DNA of 12,506 bases, taken from contig CALLPU010000478.1 of the NCBI GenBank assembly GCA_938016235.1, forward strand, positions 1 to 12,506. Direction: 5' to 3'. Origin of the DNA: an uncultured Granulosicoccus sp. (lineage in GTDB: Bacteria > Pseudomonadota > Gammaproteobacteria > Granulosicoccales > Granulosicoccaceae). The position numbers and the translations under genes are program-made. The notes under the pieces were generated by a model. The model was not told the DNA's origin, did no database searches, and was given only the letters and a program-made list of their open reading frames with translations. Of this stretch, positions 1-6,317 are shown in pieces (within the stretch, counting starts at the first letter, position 1; every line of letters begins with the position of its first letter).

Positions 1-87
1 CCCTTGAATCCGCTGACTATGGGGGAAACGAGTATTTTAGCGCTGATTGAACCTCTCCAACTGACTTTTCAAAAAAGGTTGCCACAC

Positions 88-582
88 TCAATGACGCATC
101 ACGTCGCTCATGTTAGTGGACAGGCTACGTGCCATGACCAGTGCATCCTCACGCCCCTGGTGAGAATCGTAGTAGGCCTTGCGCAAACCAATCTCGTTAA
201 AGCCTGATCGCTGATACAACTCCACCGCACGGGGGTTGGATGGGCGAACTTCCAGGAAAATCATCTGCGCGCGGTGGGCACCCGCCTGCTGCACCAGGTG
301 CTCAAGCAGCAACCGTGCGAAACCCTGGCGTTGCCAGGGTTGGTCTATGCACAGATTCAGGATGTGCGCCTCGTCAGCACCAATTTGCATGATGCCATAG
401 CCGATAACATCATCGTCCAGCAGCACGCGCTGGCAGATATAGCCGGCCTTGATACAGTCGCGAAAAATGCCGTCACTCCACGCAAAATCATAATTGCGCC
501 GCTCGATGGTACCGATCAAGGGCACATGCCTGACATGCATGGGCGCAAATGAAAGCTCTGCCTGGATCGGATTACTGCTCAT
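88..582 (-). CDS. rimI: RimI, [ribosomal protein S18]-alanine N-acetyltransferase
   Basis: A 164-residue GNAT-fold enzyme predicted to acetylate the N-terminal alanine of ribosomal protein S18 in the cytoplasm using acetyl-CoA. Seen: the acetyl-CoA loop QRQGFA at residues 84-89 (Q/RxxGxG/A motif); the FLEVRPSN segment with Glu111; and NPRAVELYQRSGF with Tyr123. The Glu-Tyr spacing of 12 matches the catalytic Glu103/Tyr115 pair known from Salmonella RimI. The C-terminal YYDSHQGREDALVM block is also typical of RimI rather than a generic GNAT. Length is slightly above the usual ~150 because of a short N-terminal extension and the tail after MARSL. The ATG at 582 has AGGAG about 6 nt upstream. 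It starts 14 bp after the holD-like gene, the classic holD-rimI order, so translation is probably from the same mRNA. Confidence 0.94.
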   Translation of the reverse strand: MSSNPIQAELSFAPMHVRHVPLIGTIERRNYDFAWSDGIFRDCIKAGYICQRVLLDDDVIGYGIMQIGADEAHILNLCIDQPWQRQGFARLLLEHLVQQAGAHRAQMIFLEVRPSNPRAVELYQRSGFNEIGLRKAYYDSHQGREDALVMARSLSTNMSDVMRH

Positions 583-596
583 GCCCTGCTCCTGAA

Positions 597-1211
597 CTAC
601 AACACGCGTTGCAACGCTTTCAATGCTTGCCAGGCATGACGTTTCAACCGGTTATGACGCAGTAGAACATCCGGGTGCGGAATCCTCCACAAGGGCGCAT
701 GCGTGCAAGCCAACGTGCCAGGCTCAGCGTCGGTACTGAAGTTCTTGTTATCCATATCCCAGTTCTGCTGCATCAACAGCACGGCTTTCGTGTTGTGATT
801 GCACACATCAGACACGAGGACATCGGCATCGCCAGGCTCACTGGACAGGCAGCAAAGCCGCAGTGTCTGACGGGACAGGCCAATGGCCCTCATCATCAAA
901 TCGAACAGCCTGGATGCGTCACCGTCCAGAGCCTGTTGCGAGGCGCCGTGGTCTGGCTGAACCACGACCAGCAATGCGGCATCTTCAGGGCCGGTTACCG
1001 AGCGAGCGCGCCCTGCAACCACAAATGCGGCCAGTGGCTGTTGCCCTAGCCAGGCTTGCAGCTTGTCGAGCTCCACCGGCATCGACACGTTGGCAAGAGG
1101 TTCATTGACAGCCGTGTTGTCTAAAGGCAGCTCTCGGGTGTGAGAGCGCTGAACCCACGGCACCATGCCCATGGCGTCGAGGCAGTGCAGTTGGCGAGCG
1201 GTGAACATCAT
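597..1211 (-). CDS. holD: HolD-like protein, probable psi subunit of DNA polymerase III clamp loader
   Basis: A 204-residue cytoplasmic protein with no membrane segment or signal peptide. The N-terminus RQLHCLDAMGMVPWVQR (residues 6-22) resembles the start of E. coli psi (LGITQWSLR), the part that contacts single-strand binding and clamp-loader partners. The C-terminus has PHPDVLL followed by LKRHAWQALKAL, a pattern I associate with the longer, divergent psi proteins of pseudomonads. Immediate linkage to rimI (14 bp) is the enteric holD-rimI arrangement and is the strongest support. It is longer than E. coli HolD (137 aa), and the middle is poorly conserved, so sequence alone would not make the call. 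The start is one of two adjacent ATGs (1211 or 1208); neither has a good ribosome binding site. It begins 30 bp after pssA. Alternative: an uncharacterised rimI-linked protein. Confidence 0.55.
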   Translation of the reverse strand: MMFTARQLHCLDAMGMVPWVQRSHTRELPLDNTAVNEPLANVSMPVELDKLQAWLGQQPLAAFVVAGRARSVTGPEDAALLVVVQPDHGASQQALDGDASRLFDLMMRAIGLSRQTLRLCCLSSEPGDADVLVSDVCNHNTKAVLLMQQNWDMDNKNFSTDAEPGTLACTHAPLWRIPHPDVLLRHNRLKRHAWQALKALQRVL

Positions 1212-1241
1212 ACGAGCTTAAGCATGCCGTCAGACCCAGCC

Positions 1242-2015
1242 TTACTCGCCGGAACGCTGCTGGCGTGTGCGCTTGCGATAGAAGCGAAACAGGTAATACA
1301 CAGGGCCTGACAGCCCGTACAGCACCGAGGCGATCAGTATCATCTTCGGTGGATCAACCGCTGTGACGACGAATAGCGTCAGTAGCCCCAGCAACATCGC
1401 AAAGGGTACCTTCTTGTTCGTGCCCAGGTCCTTGAAGCTGTAATACGTGAACGTGCTGACCATGGCGCCACCGCAAAACAGCGTCATGATGCTGGTCAGG
1501 ACGACCATGTCTGCACCGTCAACCCCCATACCGGTCATGACCCAGATGAAACTGGCCAGCATGGCAGCAGCCGACGGACAAGCCAGTCCCTGGAAAAAGC
1601 GCTTGTCAGCGGTGCCAACCGCCACGTTGAAACGCGCCAGCCGCAGACCGCAACAGGCTGTATAGACAAAGGCAATTACCCAGCCCAGCTGGCCATACTG
1701 GGCTTCCGTGAGGCTCGACAATGACCAGGTATAAACCAGGAAAGCCGGTGCCATGCCGAAGGAAATCATGTCGGCCATGCTGTCGTATTCCGCACCGAAA
1801 GCCGTCGTGGTGTTCGTCATGCGGGCAACCCGGCCATCGAAACCATCCAGCACCATGGCCACGATGATGGCAATGCCTGCAGAACGATAATCACCGTTGT
1901 AGGCAGCGATTATGCTGTAGAAGCCTGCGAACAAGGCACTGGTTGTAAACAGATTCGGCAGCAGGTAAATGCCTCGCGATGGCCGCTTGGCCTCACTGCC
2001 TGACTCAGCCATCAT
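1242..2015 (-). CDS. pssA: CDP-diacylglycerol--serine O-phosphatidyltransferase (phosphatidylserine synthase, type II)
   Basis: An integral inner-membrane enzyme that condenses CDP-diacylglycerol with L-serine to phosphatidylserine, the precursor of phosphatidylethanolamine. The CDP-alcohol phosphotransferase signature DGx2ARx8Gx3Dx3D is complete at residues 60-82 (Asp60, Gly61, Ala64, Arg65, Gly74, Asp78, Asp82). Several hydrophobic helices flank it (about 18-38, 46-58, 85-105, then four more to residue 245), and the tail is basic (FRFYRKRTRQQR). The length of 257 suits the Bacillus/Pseudomonas type II family, not the unrelated E. coli PssA. There are two consecutive ATGs (2015, 2012); the upstream GGAAAA is a weak ribosome site. 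It follows ilvN by 78 bp, an association seen in other gammaproteobacteria where ilvC usually lies between. It may be co-transcribed with ilvBN or have its own promoter in the gap. Confidence 0.95.
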   Translation of the reverse strand: MMAESGSEAKRPSRGIYLLPNLFTTSALFAGFYSIIAAYNGDYRSAGIAIIVAMVLDGFDGRVARMTNTTTAFGAEYDSMADMISFGMAPAFLVYTWSLSSLTEAQYGQLGWVIAFVYTACCGLRLARFNVAVGTADKRFFQGLACPSAAAMLASFIWVMTGMGVDGADMVVLTSIMTLFCGGAMVSTFTYYSFKDLGTNKKVPFAMLLGLLTLFVVTAVDPPKMILIASVLYGLSGPVYYLFRFYRKRTRQQRSGE

Positions 2016-2078
2016 GTGTTTTCCAGTGTCTCAAACATCTATCTTACCGCTATGCCGGCGCCCGTGGTCGGCCCACGC

Positions 2079-2087
2079 AATATATCA
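2079..2087 (-). promoter_or_regulatory. Possible extended -10 element upstream of pssA
   Basis: On the minus strand the ilvN-pssA gap contains TGATATATT, which fits an extended -10 (TGn then TATATT), about 65 bp before the pssA start. No convincing -35 lies 16-18 bp further upstream. A 5 bp inverted repeat (CGTGG/CCACG, 2063-2077) lies just downstream and has no T-run. It may allow pssA and later genes to be made independently of ilvBN. Pattern match only. Confidence 0.22.
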
Positions 2088-2093
2088 GTATGA

Positions 2094-2588
2094 TCAGGGC
2101 TTCAGGCTTTTGTCACCGCGAGCGATACCGGTTGCCCCTGAGCGCACCACCTCGATGATGTTATCTCGCCCCACGGCATCCAGAAACGCCGACAGCTTGT
2201 GATCATCACCGGTAAGCTCAATAACATAGCTGGAATCGGTGACATCCAGGATGCTGCCGCGGAAAATGTCTGCCAGGCGCTTGAGCTCTTCACGACCGTG
2301 CTCCAGGGCTCGCACCTTGACCAGCATCATTTCTCGCTCAATGAACTGAACCTCTGTCAGATCGGTCAGCCGTACTACATCCACCAGCTTGTTCAGCTGT
2401 TTGATGATCTGTTCCACGACCCGCTCCGTGCCAATCGTGACGATGGTCATGCGTGACAAGGTGGGATCGTGTGTGGCAGCCACCGTCAGCGATTCGATGT
2501 TGTAGCCTCGAGCGCTGAACAGCCCGGCAACCCGTGACAGGGCTCCGGATTCATTTTCCATCAGTACGGAAATTACGTGCCTACGCAT
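2094..2588 (-). CDS. ilvN: Acetolactate synthase small (regulatory) subunit
   Basis: The 164-residue regulatory subunit (IlvH type) that activates the large subunit and confers feedback inhibition by valine. The N-terminal ACT domain (about residues 4-75) carries ENESGALSRVAGLFSARGYN, almost the same as E. coli IlvH. The residues known to bind valine in IlvH (Asn11, Gly14, Asn29) are present here as Asn12, Gly15 and Asn30, so the enzyme should be valine-sensitive. The second ACT-like domain spans about 83-157 (VEREMMLVKV-type segment, IFRG, VARSG-like motif). Length matches the family. The start ATG shares its A with the ilvB stop (TGATG), with GGGAG just upstream inside ilvB, implying translational coupling and a balanced subunit ratio. 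Very secure; the symbol ilvH would be equally valid. Confidence 0.97.
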   Translation of the reverse strand: MRRHVISVLMENESGALSRVAGLFSARGYNIESLTVAATHDPTLSRMTIVTIGTERVVEQIIKQLNKLVDVVRLTDLTEVQFIEREMMLVKVRALEHGREELKRLADIFRGSILDVTDSSYVIELTGDDHKLSAFLDAVGRDNIIEVVRSGATGIARGDKSLKP

Positions 2589-4306
2589 CAGGCAAGCTCC
2601 CGTGCAGGGTTCAGGCGCATTTCATGATGACCCTTGCCAGCTTCAATCATCGGGTAAACATTCTCTTTCTGATCAGTCTGAAAATCGAGAAATACCAGTC
2701 GGTCTTTCATCGCAAAGGCTTCATCCATCGCCGCATCGACATCAGCCGGATTATCGATACTCATGCCCACGTGTCCGTAGCTCTCAGTCAGCTTGACGAA
2801 ATCTGGCAGTGCGTCCATGTACGAATGCGAGTAACGCTTGTCGTAGTTGAATTCCTGCCACTGTCTCACCATGCCCATGTAGCGATTGTTCAAGTTGATG
2901 ATCTTGATCGGTGTGCCGTACTGCAGACAGGTGGAGAGCTCCTGAATACACATCTGAATACTCGCCTCACCCGTGATGCACGCAACAATTTCGTCCGGGA
3001 AGGCCAGCTGCACACCAATAGCCGCCGGCAGCCCGAATCCCATGGTGCCCAGACCGCCCGAGTTTATCCAGCGACGCGGCTTGTCGAACCCATAGAACTG
3101 CGCAGCCCACATCTGGTGCTGCCCCACATCGGACGTGATGTAGGCGTCTCCCTTGGTAGCACGCCACAGCGATTCAACAACCGCCTGCGGCTTGATCAGA
3201 TCTGGCGACTTTTCATAAGCCAGGCAATTGGTACCTGCCCACTGCTTGATCGTGGCCCACCACTGAGCCAGATCAGCGGGGTCTGCGCGTTTGTCAGTGT
3301 CGCGGATTAACGCAATCATCGCTTCAAGCACATGGCTGACGTTACCCACGATAGGCACATCCACGGTGACATTCTTGGAGATCGACGCTGGATCCACATC
3401 CACGTGCACGATCTTGGCGTCCGGACAGAAACTGTCGATCTCGCCGGTAACCCGGTCATCAAAACGCGCACCGATCGCAATCAGAACATCACAGTCGTGC
3501 ATGGCCATGTTGGCCTCGTAGGTGCCGTGCATGCCCAGCATGCCCAGGTTCTGCTTGTTGGATGCCGGAAACGCACCCAACCCCATCAGCGTCTGGGTGA
3601 TGGGATAACCGAGCAGCTCGGTGAACTGCGTGAGTTGCTCCGCCGCATCGCCCAGAACCACGCCACCACCAGAATAGATCATGGGTCGCTTGGCGGACAG
3701 GATCAGATCGACCGCCTTACGGATCTGGCCGGGGTGACCCTGCTCGGCGGGGCTGTAGGAACGCATGTTGACAGACTTCGGATACTCGAACGGTACCGTG
3801 ATGCCGGGCGTGGTGAAGTCCTTCGGGATATCCACGACAACCGGGCCAGGACGCCCTGTCGTGGCCACGTGGAACGCCTTTTTGATGGTCTCGGCAAAAT
3901 TCTCCAGCGAATCAACCAGGAAATTATGCTTCACGCACGGGCGCGTGATGCCGATGCAGTCCACTTCCTGAAACGCATCACTGCCAATGAAACGGCTTTG
4001 AACTTGACCAGACAGGATTACCATGGGGATGGAGTCCATGAACGCGGTTGCGATACCTGTCACCGCATTGGTCGCACCCGGACCGGAGGTAACCAGAACA
4101 ACGCCCGGTTTACCCGTCGCACGCGCATAGCCATCAGCGGCGTGCGTGGCGCCTTGTTCATGACGTACAAGAATATGTTTTACCGAGTTCTGCTCGTACA
4201 GCGCATCATAGATGTGCAGTACGGCGCCGCCAGGGTAGCCAAAAAGAAACTCCACGCCCTCTTCTTTCAAGGCCTGGATCAGTACTTCACCACCGGATAA
4301 TTCCAC
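2588..4306 (-). CDS. ilvB: Acetolactate synthase (acetohydroxyacid synthase), large catalytic subunit, biosynthetic type
   Basis: A thiamine-diphosphate, FAD and Mg-dependent enzyme. It joins two pyruvates to acetolactate, or pyruvate with 2-oxobutyrate, as the first common step to valine, leucine and isoleucine. From the GTG start it has 572 residues, close to E. coli IlvI (574). Seen: FGYPGGAVLHIYDAL (22-36); RHEQGATHAADGYARATG with the ThDP-activating Glu50; TSGPGATNAVTGIATAFMDSIP; and the ThDP/Mg motif from TGEAS (Glu447) to NLNN (Asn473-Asn474). The canonical GDG reads GEA here, a variant I believe occurs in other proteobacterial homologues. I chose GTG at 4306 because AGAGGAAA sits 8 nt upstream and the family N-terminus (ELLSGAEM-like) aligns there. 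An in-frame ATG at 4360 adds 18 unconserved residues and lacks a ribosome site. Equivalent to ilvI. Confidence 0.97.
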   Translation of the reverse strand: MELSGGEVLIQALKEEGVEFLFGYPGGAVLHIYDALYEQNSVKHILVRHEQGATHAADGYARATGKPGVVLVTSGPGATNAVTGIATAFMDSIPMVILSGQVQSRFIGSDAFQEVDCIGITRPCVKHNFLVDSLENFAETIKKAFHVATTGRPGPVVVDIPKDFTTPGITVPFEYPKSVNMRSYSPAEQGHPGQIRKAVDLILSAKRPMIYSGGGVVLGDAAEQLTQFTELLGYPITQTLMGLGAFPASNKQNLGMLGMHGTYEANMAMHDCDVLIAIGARFDDRVTGEIDSFCPDAKIVHVDVDPASISKNVTVDVPIVGNVSHVLEAMIALIRDTDKRADPADLAQWWATIKQWAGTNCLAYEKSPDLIKPQAVVESLWRATKGDAYITSDVGQHQMWAAQFYGFDKPRRWINSGGLGTMGFGLPAAIGVQLAFPDEIVACITGEASIQMCIQELSTCLQYGTPIKIINLNNRYMGMVRQWQEFNYDKRYSHSYMDALPDFVKLTESYGHVGMSIDNPADVDAAMDEAFAMKDRLVFLDFQTDQKENVYPMIEAGKGHHEMRLNPARELA

Positions 4307-4311
4307 CGTTA

Positions 4312-4319
4312 TTTCCTCT
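4312..4319 (-). promoter_or_regulatory. Shine-Dalgarno sequence setting the GTG start of ilvB
   Basis: The minus strand reads AGAGGAAATAACG then GTG, putting GAGG 8 nt before codon 1. It is the strongest ribosome site in the ilv cluster and decides in favour of GTG 4306 over ATG 4360. It begins 4 nt after the stop of the small upstream ORF. Confidence 0.75.
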
Positions 4320-4323
4320 GAAT

Positions 4324-4551
4324 TCAGTCGTTGAGCCAGTCTTTGCGTACAGTTTGCCAATGCTTGGCTTGACGCTTTACGACTCGGTTAATCTTTGAGA
4401 TGCCCGCTCCCGCACAAACCCGGCGCTGCATGCCCGCCTGGCCGGCGCTATTGCGGTAGAAAGCATCATGAAATCGCTGCAGAGGTGGCTGGCAATAATG
4501 ACGCTCTTGTCGCAGGCAGACGGTGGTGGGTTTGACCGCCTTGAGGTACAC
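4324..4551 (-). CDS. Doubtful small ORF upstream of ilvB, function unknown
   Basis: A 75-codon ORF from a GTG at 4551 to TGA at 4324-4326, ending 17 nt before the ilvB GTG, an operon-like gap. The product is basic (many Arg/Lys/His). It has three Cys (CLRQ, YCQPP, RRVCAGAG) and no signal peptide or membrane helix. I do not recognise the family. The frame stays open upstream to a stop near 4641 but has no ATG, and the GTG has no clear ribosome site. It could be a genuine small gene, the remnant of a longer one, or chance. It lacks the runs of Ile, Leu and Val codons expected of an ilv attenuator leader peptide, so I do not call it a leader. Confidence 0.25.
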   Translation of the reverse strand: MYLKAVKPTTVCLRQERHYCQPPLQRFHDAFYRNSAGQAGMQRRVCAGAGISKINRVVKRQAKHWQTVRKDWLND

Positions 4552-4844
4552 CGCGATGGGTAATTCGGGTGCGTGACTTGAGCTGATTGCCGGGCCGGAT
4601 TGTGTCGAACCCCATACAGCCCGAGTATAGCGCCTTGATTAGTGTTACGGGAGGCTCAGATAGCCGCTCGTGGTAGATTGGCACGAACCAAGCAGCGCAC
4701 TACAGGTCCACAGACTGAATTCTGTCGCACAACCGTGACACTACGCACGTTATCCAACCCGTGAAGACCAAGCCCTTTTCAACCCGATCGTGAACCTGAT
4801 ACCGACTCATAGCGCCGTGAAAAGCCTGCAAAAACAGGCGGGAA
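4552..4844. other. Divergent intergenic region between the ilvB side and bepA
   Basis: With the small ORF discounted, 538 bp separate the divergent ilvB and bepA starts, so both promoters should lie here. I see no convincing -35/-10 pair on either strand. The bepA-proximal part carries CGTGA four times in the same orientation (from 4734, 4760, 4789 and 4816; three continue as CGTGAA), spaced 26-29 bp. The piece AACCCG also recurs near two of them. This may be chance. Confidence 0.4.
4824..4839 (+). repeat. Small hairpin abutting the bepA ribosome binding site
   Basis: GCCTG (4824-4828) and CAGGC (4835-4839) form a 5 bp stem around a 6 nt A-rich loop. It ends at the GGGA that serves as the bepA ribosome site. 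No T-run follows, so it is not a terminator. It could modulate translation initiation. Confidence 0.3.
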
Positions 4845-6302
4845 ATGGCTATGGCTGTCATTAGAGCGCTTCAGGGCAGGCTACTGGCTGCCTTGCTGGG
4901 TATTGTCATCGCCGTGGCAACTTGTGCTGTTATGGCACAGCAGAATTTACCCAGCATGGGGGAGCCGGCAGACACAGCGTTGTCACCGAATGAGGAGCGA
5001 GATCTTGGCGCTCAGTTCATGCGACAGATTCGAGCGCAGCTTCCGTTGATCCGTGATGTCCAGTTAACCGAGTACATTGAAAGCCTTGGCACCCGACTCG
5101 TTTCAGCGGTAGGCCGGACGGATATCCAGAGCTTCACGTTTTTCATCATCGACGATCCTCAGATCAATGCCTTCGCCATTCCCGGCGGTTATGTCGGGAT
5201 CAATTCGGGCCTGATCAACGTCATGGAGCAGGAAGAACAACTGGCAAGCGTCGTGGCTCATGAAGTGGCTCACGTTACACAGCGCCACCATGCGCGGGCA
5301 TTTGCCACAGGCAACCGAGCCACGCTCAGTACTGCTGCGGCTGTTCTGGCCGCCATTATCATAGGCCAGGCAAGCCCCCAGGCTGGTCAGGCGGCTCTGG
5401 CTGCCGGTCTTGCCGCCAGTCAGCAGTCTGCTATCAATTTCACCCGCAGTAACGAGGTAGAAGCCGATCGTATCGGCATAGAAATTCTGGCTAACGCCCA
5501 GTACGATCCTCGCGCCATGGCAGAGTCCTTCGCCATTCTCAGACGCAAGAACTCTCTGAATACCTCGGCTGGCCAGCTGGAATACCTTCGTACGCATCCG
5601 CTGGACAACAACCGCATAGCGGAAGCGGCAGATCGGGCGAGTGCCAAACCGATCCGGCGGCGCGTCGCCAGTATCGATTACGCCCTGTTTCGGGCCCGTC
5701 TGGCCGTACTCAGTTCAAACGACAGCGGACAGTTGAAGCGCCAGTATCTGGCGAAACACGCGAAGGCCATTTCAATCAGCACCAGTTACGCCCTGGCGTT
5801 GATTTATCAGCGCGCCAATCAACCCGACGAAGCACGTCGCTACCTGGACGAACTGGATACGCTGGTGTCTGCCCACCCGATGGCAGAGCTACTCCGGGCA
5901 GACATTGCCAGCTTGAGCAATGAACGCAGTGACGACGCTGTATTGGCAGCGCTGTCTGAGCTGTACCCCGATCGCTACTCGATTGTTGAAAAAAGGATGG
6001 ATCAACTGATTCGCGACCGACGCTTGACGAAAGCGGTGTCCGTGGCAAAAACCTATTTGCGTGACAGCACCAGAACCAACCCGTTGGCCTGGCGTCAGCT
6101 AGCCAGTGTTCAGGAGCGCCTGGATGATCAGGCAGCCAGCCATGAATCACTGGCGCGATACTTCGAGGCTATTGACGAGCTGGAGCGAGCCACGAGCCAG
6201 CTTGAACTTGCTCTGCGAGAAGTCCCTTCTCAATCGCAAGACAAGTTGCGCCTTGAAGCCAGTCTCAAAGACCTGCGCAACAAGGCGACTCGGTTACGTT
6301 AA
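4845..6302 (+). CDS. bepA: Periplasmic M48 family metalloprotease, BepA/YfgC type, with TPR-like C-terminal region
   Basis: A 485-residue exported zinc protease. In E. coli, BepA helps outer-membrane protein assembly (LptD, BAM substrates) and degrades stalled ones. Residues 1-31 are a signal peptide ending AVMA before QQN. The zinc site is VVAHEVAHVTQRH (His139, Glu140, His143), with the third ligand Glu204 in EVEAD (the ExxxD motif). INAFAIPGGYVGINSGL (107-123) is the usual substrate-side strand. His251 in THPL probably matches the BepA regulatory histidine switch. Residues about 285-480 are helical and TPR-like (YALALIYQRANQPDEARRYLDEL). Length matches E. coli BepA (487). Start: ATG 4845, or ATG 4851 two codons later, which is better spaced from GGGA. 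It stands alone, divergent from ilvB and convergent with pckA. Confidence 0.93.
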   Translation: MAMAVIRALQGRLLAALLGIVIAVATCAVMAQQNLPSMGEPADTALSPNEERDLGAQFMRQIRAQLPLIRDVQLTEYIESLGTRLVSAVGRTDIQSFTFFIIDDPQINAFAIPGGYVGINSGLINVMEQEEQLASVVAHEVAHVTQRHHARAFATGNRATLSTAAAVLAAIIIGQASPQAGQAALAAGLAASQQSAINFTRSNEVEADRIGIEILANAQYDPRAMAESFAILRRKNSLNTSAGQLEYLRTHPLDNNRIAEAADRASAKPIRRRVASIDYALFRARLAVLSSNDSGQLKRQYLAKHAKAISISTSYALALIYQRANQPDEARRYLDELDTLVSAHPMAELLRADIASLSNERSDDAVLAALSELYPDRYSIVEKRMDQLIRDRRLTKAVSVAKTYLRDSTRTNPLAWRQLASVQERLDDQAASHESLARYFEAIDELERATSQLELALREVPSQSQDKLRLEASLKDLRNKATRLR

Positions 6303-6317
6303 CCTGCCTCGTCTGAT

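Noticed and set aside
1..207. Plus-strand ORF at the left edge
   Set aside because: Most of it is antisense to the end of rimI. The first 87 bases show no ribosome site or domain, and the CTTTT/AAAAG pairing at 65-77 is too weak for a terminator.
2534..4300. Long plus-strand ORFs (258 and 322 codons) opposite ilvB
   Set aside because: They are exact antisense of a highly conserved gene. Their translations are rich in Arg/His and have no domain, and no ribosome site supports them.
4307..4360. N-terminal extension of ilvB to ATG 4360
   Set aside because: It adds 18 unconserved residues, overlaps the small ORF and has no ribosome site, whereas GTG 4306 has AGAGGAAA at ideal spacing.
4466..4684. 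Minus-strand 72-codon ORF in another frame upstream of ilvB
   Set aside because: It starts with GTG without a ribosome site. No protein-like features are seen, and it overlaps the slightly better small ORF.
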